From: Heterocephalus glaber
Lineage: Eukaryota > Chordata > Mammalia > Rodentia > Bathyergidae
Direction: 5' to 3'
Length of the DNA: 64,000 nt
NCBI RefSeq assembly: GCF_000247695.1
Contig: NW_004624801.1
Span: forward strand, 6,524,975-6,588,974
Position numbers and translations under genes: made by a program. Of this stretch, positions 11,001 to 23,000 are shown piece by piece. The notes under the pieces were generated by a model, which worked only from the letters and a program-made list of their open reading frames with translations, did no database searches and was not told the DNA's origin. How positions within the stretch are numbered: the stretch's first letter is position 1; the number at the start of each line of letters is the position of its first letter.

Positions 11001-14000
11001 GGCTTCAGTGAGGGGCAAGGGAGGAGGACTGAGATAAATCCTACTCTGATTTTAAAATGTTGGAGCTGCTGAAGTTGGTGTTCCTCGGGCATAAAGGGCA
11101 TGCAGAGAGCAAGCTTGGGTGGTAAGAGAAACCCAAGTCTGACTCATCTCTTAAAACCCTTCAGGTTAAAAATGGGACCCGCACAATTGGGGTGAGTGCC
11201 TCCAGACAGGGCAGGACCACAGGCACGGCCCAGGGTCCCACCAGCCAAGGGGAAGTCCCGACAGGGGCAGGGGTCCTGCATTTCAGAGATTTGTAGGCAA
11301 GGACCCCAGAACTGCATGGGCTCCTCTCTTGGGCTTTCTGTGTTATCACTCAAGCTTTTAAGATGCCAAAAGGAAAAGCATTCAGGAGGAGGCTAAGGAT
11401 AACTTCATTATTCTTCCGTTCTGTAAAAAGAAATAGGGAGAAAAAGAGAATGTATTTTATTCATTCCATCTCACAAGTGTACTGGGAGAGAAAAGGGGGG
11501 AGGAGAACGTTTGAAGTTGCAGATGCCACACTAGATGCCGGGTTCTCACACACCTGGCAGTTTGCGCCTTGTCACCTGCAGCAGGACAGTCTCAACACAA
11601 GGCTGGCCAGAGCTCGCAGAGATCCCTACGGACCCCACCCAAGCCCGGTAGCCATGGGCCACTTTCAAGCCTCTGCGGGGCATGGGAAGTGGCTGGGCAT
11701 TCAAGCTTGCCGCTCTTTGGTTGGATGGTTACAATGACATTTCTGTCCCTCGAGATAACTTCTGGTTCCCACTGGCTGGGTTCTGTTCCCTCTGGGGATA
11801 CTGTCAGCCTACACGTTCCTCCAGAGGGCCCAAAGAAAGGTGTGCCCGCCCTTAAGAAGAAATTGACAGAGAACAGGACGGCATCTGATCCTGTGTCTCT
11901 GGCGCCCTCTCCTGGAGGACGGACTCAATGAGCACTTCCAGAGTTTGAAATTCACGCGTGTTGATTTTTGGTTTCATGGGTACATACATCTGGCAGAAGT
12001 ACTAGGAGAGCCATTCCAGAGCTGTGGTTCCTCCACCTCCTCCTCCCCTTGCCCAATGTGCCATACAAAACCCTCCTCTAGAGTCTCGTCCACTTCCAGA
12101 GAGTCAGGATAGTCCTGCAGACCCTTTGATGCCGCCAGGCCCGCAGGCTGAGCTCTGCTTTTCCTCTGGGACCAGCTGGTGGGAAGGGCCGATGGGCAGG
12201 AGCGACAGACATGCTGCTGCTTTTTCCTGCCAAGCTATGACGCCAGCCAGCTTCTCTATCTCAGGGTGGGGAACTGGGTGAGAGGGAGGCCTCCTGCCCC
12301 AGCCTGCATTGAGCTGGAGGTGGCACCTCCCAGACAAGCTGCGGGGACCGTAGGACACCCTCAAGGCAGAGGCCATGCTGGGGAAGCATGTGAAGCTCTA
12401 TCCAGAAGAGACCCGAGGAGGTGAGCCAGCTGGACAGCAGCGGCCACCTCTAGATCTACAAACCTAACCACTGTGCCAGTCCCTGGGCAGAACAAGCTGT
12501 ACCTGTGAGCAGCCCAGGGGTAGGAGCCCAGGTAAGCTCTCAGAGAGAGCTCAGGTGGGGCCTCCTGCTCCCAGTCCTGCTTCCTGACCTGTTAGCCGGC
12601 CTTCCGGGGCTTCCCAGAGCAGGGAACCACCACAGACACTGGCCGAGCTGATATGCCTCGGGGAGCACTTCGCCTGTTAGCTAGCTCGCAACCCCACTGA
12701 GTACCCTGAACAGTGGGAAGAGAATCAGAGAGAGGCAGAGTCTGGCAAGGAAGACTGATGGCCAAAGAAAAGAGTGCCCCGCTTGCTGCCTTTGGTTCAG
12801 AAGTTTGACAGTAACATGCATGTTATTTTTCATAGGAAAGCTCTAGGGCAGCTCCCTGGACTCAGCTAGGTCCTGAACTGTCCTGCAAGCCATCTGCTCC
12901 CCCAACCCCCACAGGGACTATTGTGCTGAAGGTGAAAAAACGAAGCTAAAAGGACCAGCTTCTGCAACCTCAAGCATTACCCCAAGGGGGCCCAGGCAGC
13001 TCAGCTGGGACCACATGCAGGGCAGGAGGAGCAAGCAGATGCCGCAGGCATTTGAGAGCCAGGGGAGCATGCTGGGCAGGGCAGCAATGGAATGAACAGG
13101 AACTCCGCCCTGCCTGTGACCTCTGCCAGCCCCTCCTCAACTCGGGGCATACAATGATGACCACTGGGGTGCCCAGGAGGAGTTGGGGGCTCCTCCCTCA
13201 CCTGAGAGCAACTCCCGGGTACTGTCTCCACCCCACAGGAGAGCAGAGTGTGCAGTGGGGTTCTGGAGACCCCTGAAGGCCCACTGGGAGAGGTCCTCTT
13301 GGGCTCTGGGGGCTCTGCTTTCTTTTAAAATAATGCAGAAGGATTTTCCTTTCATTTCCAAGGCCCCAGCTCTGAACACGGGTGGCAGCGACAGACCAGT
13401 CACAGCCTGGCACTGGTCTCTCCTATTCTAATGGCCCCTCCAGGCCATGCTGTGCATCAACCTGAGCAGAAAGAGGTCACGGTGCTGTCTCAGCCCCATC
13501 TGGGAGCCTTGGAGGATGTTGGGCGTGTCAAGCGCTCTCTGTCCTCTCCTCCTGCGGATGCTATTCAGGGATTTGGGCGCCATGCAGCATCTGCTGTAGC
13601 TTCTGAGCTCTGCCACTGGAGCTCTAGAGCAGCTACAGACCACAGGAAAATGAGTGACCATGGTTACCCTGGGTTTACACCAGCAGGCAGGGACAAGGAG
13701 TGGCCCTGGCCATGGTCGGCGTCCTGGCTCTGATGATCAGAACCTGCCTGTCCCACAGCTCAGAGCACAGACTGTTCTCAGGGTGTCTGTCCCTCACTGT
13801 CTAGAGCCAGTTGGTGACCTGACAGGACTGCAAAGTGATGAGTCCACAATCCTGCAGTGCCCCCCACTGTGGGTTTCAGGGATGGCAGCTCCCCCAGCTC
13901 ACATGGAGGCACTAGCACCCCAACCATCAGAGACTTAACTCCTCTCTGGGAGCCCCTGGCCCTGGGAAACCCTTGTTCGTGACAAGAAGGCTCCTGGCTA

Positions 14001-17000
14001 GGGTGGGAGGGAAGTGCATCCATTGGTTATGAAGGTGGTGAGGAGGCGGTTTAGACCACGGCCATGGGGACACGTTAGAGGCAGTGTGAGGGAAACACCA
14101 CTAGTCTAGCAAATCAATCTCCTTACCAAAAGGATTTGCAAGAATGTTTGAGGCTCAGGACCTAGGGAACTTGCTACAGGGAAGTGAGGTCAGAGGTCAG
14201 CTCAATCCTGCAATATAAAGGCAGCAAAAGGGGTCACCAGAGGGGCAGCAGCTCCCAGGAAGGGACCTCCCTCCTGCCTGTGCCTAGGGCAACCCCTGAT
14301 GCCAGCGCAGGAACCAGGGGAGCCAGGCACCAGGAGGGAGGCAGCAGCCAAATGGGGCGCCGGGCAGGGCGGCTCAGCTGGGAGGGACTCGGGGCGGCGC
14401 AGGAGCACCGCCGAGGTGGCCCAGTCCCTGGGTCCGCCCGGCTACACGGCAGCTGCGCTCACCAGCAGGGGGCGCCCCTCCGCTTCGCCGGGCTGGGAAA
14501 GTGACACAGCTCGAAGAGCCGGGCTTCGGCCACCCGGGCAGCGGCTTGACATGAGTACGTGGCCCGGTGCACATCCGCTCCTCTCGCGCCCAGGCCGAGC
14601 ACTCCTGGCCCCGGCGGGGCAGCGTGGAGGGGGTGCGAGCAGCCTGATTCTAGAAGCTGCGCAGCTGCGATGCCTCGGAGTCCGCGGAGCAGAACAGATA
14701 GCGACAGGCGGGGCGGGCGGCTGCGACTGGACCGCACCAAGATCCCGCTCTGTCCCGGGTGACGAATTGGTTTCGTCATGGTCTCTACACGCAAGTGAAC
14801 AGCAGGCTCTGCTCCGGGCTCTTCTGGCTTCTCATTTTTCTTTTTTTTTTTAACTGGGGGAGGCTGGATGGGGGCTAAGGGAAACCGCACCATGGCCCCT
14901 CTTTCCCCCACCATCGGCTGCCTCCTTCCAGCGGGGTCACCAGGACGGAAGACCACCCCAACCGGAAAGGAAGGGTGTCCGGGGGGCGTGGCCCGTGGGA
15001 GCCCCGCCCACACCCGGTCCCCGAGAGCGAGCGGCGCTCACCTCTGCTCCTCCTCCAGTTCTTCTTTGGTCATCATCTTCTTGTACTGGTTCCCCCTCAG
15101 CTGCCCCGGGCTGTATTTAAAGGAGAAGGCCTCTCCTGTGGAGGGGAGACCGGTGAGAGCCACGTGGAGATTCAACCCCGCCCCCCCCCATCTCTTTCCC
15201 TTTGTTAGTTTTGCTGGTTTTTGAGACAGGGTTTCCCTATGTAGCCCAGGCTGTCCTTGAACTCATGGCGATCCCCCCACCCCCCCCCGCCTCAGCCTCC
15301 CGCGGGCTGGGATTACACCTGCCCCTTTGTTAGCTTTAAAATAAGCACCTCATGCAGACAGCCCTCCTGTCAATCAGGAACAAGTGGCCCACGCGTAACC
15401 CTGGCGCCAGTGTGGCGACGTCCCCAGCCTCGGGGAGGGCTGGACACTGGACAGTCTTCTTACCCAGCTGCTGCTCTAAACTCATCCCATTCCTTTCCAT
15501 GCAATCCCACAGCTCCTTGCATCTTGCCTTTGAAACGAACAGGGACACAGGATGAAAGGAGCCAGTGGGAACGCCCCTCCCACGTGCGGCTCCAAGCCCA
15601 GTGACATTTCCCTTGCTGGCCACTTGGAGCCAGCTGTGCCCCCTCCTCGGAGCCCGTTCTCGCCAGGCCGGCCTGCAAGGCTTTTCTGCCCTGTCTGGGA
15701 CCACCCGATCCTGCTGCACTACGCAGGCGCAGCCTGCAGACAGGCAGACATAGCTTCTCTCGGGGAGCTCTCTGTGCCAGGCACTGTACCCCAAGGACCC
15801 TGTCCCTCCTACTGTGCTGGGGAGGCTGCCTCGTGGGCCGTCTCCTTCTCTCCATCCCGACCCCCATGGTCATTAGGAGTCCACAGTGCACATGTGGCCC
15901 ATAATGGGATGAATCTGAGCAGCTGCAGCCAGAGGAGCCGGACCGCACAGGCCAGGTCTCCAGGTCCGATGAGGACACAGGGGCTGGACAGGGGAGCCTG
16001 GGCATGCCATCTAGAGCCAACACAGGCGCTGGCTGCACAGGCTGGAGGCAAGCTGCACAGGGGAGCACGGAAGAGCTGAGCATGCTGCTGAGAATCTGCC
16101 ACGGAAGGTGTCCTTTGCGTCCCTTAACCAGCGAGTGTCAGAGCACGGGGGACAGGGGTTGGCTGGCTTGTTCTATGTAATTTCCATGGGTGAAAAAAAG
16201 ACCAGGTGAGGGAAAGTGTTGTGCAGATGTCTCCTTTGCCAGCTTCTGTGCTCAAAGTATTTCTGGCTGCCCCTCCAGGGCCAGGAGCCTTGGACTCTTC
16301 CCCCTCCATCCCTCCACATTCATCCCACAGAGGGATCAGCCAGGCCTCCTGCAACCCCTCCAGTTGGCAACAGCCACACAGCATCAGATGGGCTGATGTG
16401 GAGCCAGGTGTGGTGGTGCACAGCTGTGATCCCAGCACTCTGGGAGGCTGAGGCAGGAGGATCATAAGCCCAGTCTGGAGCAATTTAGCAACTTAATGAG
16501 ACCTTGTGTAAAATTTTTTAAAATTAAAAAATAAAGAAATAAAAGGGCTGAGGATGCAGGTCAGTGCAATGGTCCTGGGTTTAATTCCCAGTACAGCCCC
16601 CCCAGCAAAAGTGCTGCGGGCCAAAGGGGAAGAAAAGGCTTCTTGGATTAAGGTTCTTTCTGGGCCAAGAGGAAGAAACTTCTGGGTGAAGGTTTAGAAC
16701 CCAAACTTTCTGCGGGGTGCTTTCCTCCTATGGAAACCTTTGGCTGGAGGAGTGGCTGGCGGCTTCCCGTGGGCCTCTCGCCCCAGCCAGGACCCAGAGC
16801 CCAGCTTCCCCTTCAGCTGCAGTCCTGACCTTTGCACAGGACAAGTCTGCTCTTCCCTCATCCCACCCGCTTGGAGAGCACCGTTCTGGGCGCTGGGGAC
16901 GTAAGGAGGACCAGAACGTCCAGCAGGCAAACCAGGGCTTGGGGGCTGAGCTGGGGCTCTGGGAGCATCCCCGGGAGAGTCCGGTGTGCTGCCTAGACCT

Positions 17001-20000
17001 GCTGCATCCATCCTGCGGGTGCGGGGGGCGCGGACTCTGGTCATCCCTGGGCCCTGAATACCATGCACGCCCTGTGACGGCAACTGCAGCTGCAGACCAA
17101 GCTTGCAGCCCCTCAGCTGGGCCTTGGAAGAGGCGCCCAGCAATGAACACCTGCGACTCTTGGCACCCGGGTCACTGTGGTGATGTATTTTAGAAAAATA
17201 AAGCAAGAAATTCTGCCTGCGTGGTCCTAGTCTAGGTTTGATTTATGGGGCAGATCTGATTAGCTTTGTGCTTTGAGGCAGACAGAACAGACGGCTCTAG
17301 AGGGTTTAACTCAGTCCCCCACAGTGGGCTGGTGCAGGAGGGGTTGATGGGAGCGGCCCCCAGGGAGTGGCAGGCTTCCTCCCCTAGCCCACGCAAATCC
17401 TCGGCAGCTCAGCAAAGTCATTCCAGCGACACTAATCAGTTAGCCAGGGAGGCTGCTGGGTCCCTCAGCCTCTCTTCCTCCACCTCGTCCACCGCTCCAG
17501 CTCTGCCCTCCAGCTCCCACCCCTGCCTCGGTCTGCAAAAGTTGCACAATGATTTCGAACATACACAAAAATACAGCAGGCAGTAAGTCCTCTGTGTACT
17601 TGCTGCACAGATTTAAGGAGTGTTGACATTTTGCTACTTTCGCTCCAGCTTCTTTTTGAGAGAAATAAAACCTGACAGATCAGCAGGAGTCCCATCCATT
17701 CTGGTCTGTCCATCTGTCCAGGACAAGGTGTGTGTGCGTGTGGCAGAGTAGCAAGTTCCAGCTTTCGAGGGTCAAGGCCCTCTTTGTGTTTTGTTGTTGT
17801 CGGCGTACTGGATATGGAAGCCAGGGTCTCGGCACTGAGCCCGCTCCCCAGCTCTTTTTATTTTTTACTTTTGGACCTAGTCTTGCTAAATTGCCCAGGC
17901 AGGGCTTGAACTCCTGCCTCAGCCTCCCAGAGTGCTGGGATGACAGGCGTGTGCCACCACACCTGTTTTCAGGTCCTTGTTTTGCAGGGAGCCCCAGTGG
18001 TGGCCTGGGGAGGAGGTCAGAGATATTTGGTGAGAAATGTGAAGGCCACAATGTGGTCACAAAGGTGGAGTAAGAGGCAGAGAGCAGGACGGAGCCGATC
18101 GGGGAGCTCAGCTTACTCACAAGAGGGTCCCCTGCACCTGCAGACGGGCACTTTACAGAGAAGCGAGGGGGTGGTGGGGAGTGAGGGTGAGCAGGGGGTC
18201 TGGCCACCACCTCCGGTGTCCCCAGCTTAGGGCAGCCCAGGTCCAGACCCCTCCACCACCACTCAGGGCGCGCAGAGACGGAGGCCAACGGCGCCACTCA
18301 CCGTCCTCGTCCTCTGGCTCTGCCGAGGGCGGGCCCTTGTCACCGTCCGAGTCCGGCTCCTCCTCCTGCAAGACAAGGCCAGGGCTCAGCGCCACAGGCA
18401 GAGCGAGGCACAGGCAGCCCCGTGGACATGCGAAGTGTGTGCAAAGGGAGGAGGCCAAGTCCTACGTGGCTCCCGGAGTGACCACCCTGGGGACAAGGGG
18501 ACGGGGTGGGGTGCGGGAGGGGGGGGGAGGGGCCCAGGCCCAGTCCGCCCACACCCAGCAGCGGCCCCGTCCCGAGGCCACGATCAACTGACACGGAGAG
18601 GCCGTGGCACCAAAACAGCGCTGCTTCACCTGTGCCCCGCACGCCCTTGACCCTGACCTTCCCCAGGCAGGCTGGTCCCGGCACTTGGGTGCCATGACCA
18701 TTAGCGGGCCCAGGGTCCCCCCACCATCGCAGAGTGTGAGCAAAGGCAGGAGACAAAAGCTGGGCGCTGCCCGGGACCCCAGCAGCATCACACGGACTGA
18801 GTTCCAGATTGCAGACTTCTCTGCTTCCTTCAGCACCACTTCCTTCCTTCCTTCCTTCCGTCCATCCCTCCCTCTCTCCTTTCTTTCTTTTTTTTTGTTT
18901 GTCTTTTTTGTACCAGGGATTGAACTCAGGACTTTGAGCTTGCCAGGGAGGCACAGTGGCACTGAGCTAAATCCCCGGCTTCTTGCGCGCTCTCTCTCTC
19001 TCCCTCTCTCTCTCTCTTTCCTTTCTTTCTCACTGAGCTATATCACCATTACCAGTTCCTTTAAATTTTTTTGGTAAATTTTGAGACAAGGTCTCCCTAA
19101 ATCACTAAATTGCCCAGACTGAGCTTGAACTTGTGATCCTCCTGCGTCAGCCTCCCAGAGACTGTTACCAGACGGGGACTGAGGACGTTCCTGAAGAGGA
19201 GATAAGGAACCGAACCTGCCCTTCTTGTAGAATAAGGTTTGCTGACTCCCATCATAGAAAAAGAATTTTCAGGACGAGTCATGGAAAGGCAGAAATTAAA
19301 ACGTTCACACTCAAAGAAATAGAGTGCAGTCAAGAGACAGAGACAGAGACATTATTTCCTGGAACTGGGAACGTTTGTGTTTCTCTCGAAAGCTGTCCCC
19401 TCAGAAGCACACTGGCCCACGTTACAAGGATGAGCCCAGTTTTTTTGTTTTTTAAGACAGATAATTTAAGCGTTGTTTGAATTCTCTCAACCTGCTCCCT
19501 TATCTGAGGACCAGGTTGTTGCTCTTCACTTTCTCAAGCCCATGTATGGACTTTCAGCGTTCCCAAGGAATTCGCGGTGTGACAGTCTGGGAGGGAAGGA
19601 GGTGGGTGGCCTTGGGTGACTTCCACTGGGTCTTGGGAGTTGCTGTCTTCTCCAAAGTCCAATTTCAGTTGATTTCAACTCCTTTCTACCCCTTGCTCCT
19701 TCTCCCCCACCTCACTGGGGTCACAGATCCTCAGCACCATGCCTGGCTCGCAATGTCATCTGCCCTCCCTGTTTCAGTCAGTGTCCACTTTTCCAAAATC
19801 GGAGCTGCATCTCTTCAGCCCAGCTGTCTCCCAGGGCAGATTCGATGAACAGATGGCAGAAGGAGCAGCCTGTCCCATCTCGTCCCACCCCAGATGGCCT
19901 TAGTGGAGGGAAGGAGCAACCTCGACTTGCAGGAATATTCGAGGAGAGCGACATGGGGATGGGCCGGCTGGGAGGGGCAGGAGGGTGCAGGTCTTGGGGT

Positions 20001-23000
20001 GCCACAGCAGCCTCAGGAGGAGGCTCCCCAGCGAACAGAGCAAGCAGGGCTTTCCCAAGCCAGGCATGGTCGAGAGCAGCACTCGCTAGGCCTGGTAACC
20101 CTCAGGGTGACTGGGAGCAGTGGTCTGTCCAGGAGCCATGCAGCCCTCAGCATAGACAGGGACACGCCGAGGATGCGGACACTTCAGGACTGTACTCAGC
20201 TGAGTATCTCTGCAGCTGAGGGGGGACAGGAAGAAGAGATGCCCTGCTCCTGCAGCAGACCCACCTCTAAGGTGCTGCTTTCTACACTGGACAGTCAGGA
20301 TTTCTATACAAGAACTCTGAGTGCAACAGAAAACAAGACAACTATAAACAATGCAATGTTTATCCACAGTTAAATACAGCCCAGCTAAGCTGGACACAGT
20401 GATTCACTCTGGGAGGCTGAGGCAGGAGGATAGCAAATTCAGGCCCAGCCTAGGCAACTTCGTGACTTAGAAAGAACCTGTATCAAAATAAAAAATAAAA
20501 AGGGCTAGCGATATAGCTCCACATTGTCAAGAATGATAGGATAAATATGTTCAAAGCAAGAGAGAGTATTTTGAGGGGACTCATGGCAGTGTGTCTTTTA
20601 CTCTACATTTAAAAAATTTTATACATCCACTATATTTTTTATTATAACACCCATTTGGCCCATGTGTTCACCAAAGTAGCCACAAGCTCAGTGCATTACA
20701 GGGCAAGTGCACAATGCGATAGTGTCAAGAAGAGGCATCAGGGGTGCCGAGGACAGAAGGGAAAAGTGGCTTTGAGGAGCCCAGCCTTCCTGCTGTGGAT
20801 GCTAAGACAGGAGCAGGAGTGGTACCCCAAAGTGCAAAGTGACCAGGGAAGCTTCTGTCAGCAGGAGCCACTTCTAGAGGAGCTGGGCAGAGGGTGTCTT
20901 TGCCTTCTCATCCCGACTTTTCAGTATCATTTGGATTTTCTAATCATATGCATGGTGCTTTTGTTTTTGGTTTTTTTGCCACATCCCCAGCCCACACCCT
21001 CCTTTTTTATTTTTTTGTTTGTTTTTTGAGACAGGGTCTCGCTATGTAGTTCAGTCCAGTCTTGAACTCACTATGTAGCCCAGGCTGGCCTCGAACTCAC
21101 AGTGATCCTCCTGCCTCAGCCTCCCAAGCGCAGGGATTACAGATGTGCGCCACCACTGAGACAAGGTCTTGATAAATTGCCCAGGCTGGGCTGGAAATTG
21201 CAGTCCTCCTGCCTGAGCTACCTGAGTAGTTGTGATTACAGATGCATTAGTTTTAATATATTTAAAAATCTTAGCAGGAAGGCCGGGCATGTAGCTCAGT
21301 GGCACCTCTCCTGCCTGGAAAGTGCAAAGCCCTGAGTTTGAACCCTGGTACTGGAAAAAAAAAAAAACTTAGCAGGGGTCTCTGAATAGTGAAATTTGGG
21401 CTTTTAGAAAGTATTTTCTTGGGCCAGGGATTTAGCTCAGTGGTGCTGCGCCTGCCTTGCAAGCACAAGGTCCTGGGTTCGATCCCCGGTACCAAAAAAA
21501 AAAAAGGATTTTCTTCTCTGTCCTATGAGACAAGAAAGAAAGAATGATTATGACATAAAAAAAAAAAATCAAATAGTGGGGCATGGTGGCACATGCCTAT
21601 AAATCTCAGCACTTAGGAGGCTGAGGCAGGAGGATTGCTGCAAGTTCAAGGCCAGCCTGGGCTACATAGAGATCCTGTCTCAAAAAACAAACAAAAAAAC
21701 AAAAACCCAATATATAGTTGGTGTCTCTGACACAGCTCCTAAAAGTTGCACTCTATGTGACAGGATGCCAGGGATCTTGGGTTCCAATGTCTGGTCTCTG
21801 ACCTTGGACCCTAAGAGCGTCTTTTGTTCACGTGACTCTCGTGGCTCTGAGGAGGGATGGACGGCTCACCAGAAAGGCCGAACCATGGTTAGAAGCATGG
21901 AGCTCCCAGGCCCATCCCAGCCTCCAGAGAGGGGCAGGGTGAGGGGCGGAGATGGAGTTAACAGTCAGTCCTGCAGATGTGACTGCAGGGGACCTGCAAG
22001 GGACACACAGATGAAAAGGAAAACAATAAACACAGAGCACAAGCACATCTTAGGAACTCGTGGCCCAGGGGGGCAGGCAGCTAAACAATTGCAGTGGGTG
22101 AGAAATCCTGTCATTCCAAAGGGTCCCGGAGGGCTGCCTGCATTGCACTTCAGCCCCACGAGGTTAAGGGTTGCGCTGTCAACCCAAGAGTGGTGGCCCA
22201 TGCCTGTAGTCCCAGCACTCGGGAGGGAGGTTGAGGCAGGAGGATCACCATGAGTTCAAGCCCAGCCTGGGCTACATAGTGAGACCTTGTCTCAAAAAAC
22301 TGAAAACAATTCTTTAAAAAGGAAAAAAAGGGCAGTGGAGTAGAGAGACAGAAACAATACCACCACCACCAGCACTAGTACTGCTTTTGTGTGTGTGGTG
22401 CTGGCACTGAACTAGGGCCTCACACATGCTAAACACATGCTCTGTCACGAGCTACACTCTCAGCCCATTACTTTTTTTTTTTACAAAGCAAAACATTATT
22501 ATATTTTGCTCTTATTTTAGAAAAATGTATGCATAATAAAAAAATGAAGGTCTGATACCAGTGAGAAGTGCAGGTGTCAGAAACAGTGCAACCGAGGCTC
22601 AGCCTGGTAGGGCACGCCTGTGATCTCAGCACTCTGGGAGGCTGAGACAGGACGATCACCAGTTCAAGGCCAGAGACCTGGTCACCAAAAATTAAAAAAA
22701 AAAGGAAAGGAAAAAATGCAGAGCTGGCCCCACAGAGATCAGATGCAGAACACGAAAGGGTTTAGGTTCCACTCTTCAGGGAGTGAGGAGCCACTGAGGT
22801 GTCTAAACAGAGCTGCATCTGAAGCACTCTGGGGGAAGCCTCGGAAGATGGGGGGCAAAGAACTCTAAGAGGAGGCGTCCGAGCTCAGGATGGAGCCAGG
22901 CTGAACTGAGAGGCGAAAGGCAGCTGGCAAGCTGGGCCTGGTGGTCCACACCTGTAATCCCAGCACTCTGGGAGGCTGAGGCAGGAGGAGGAGGAGGAGG

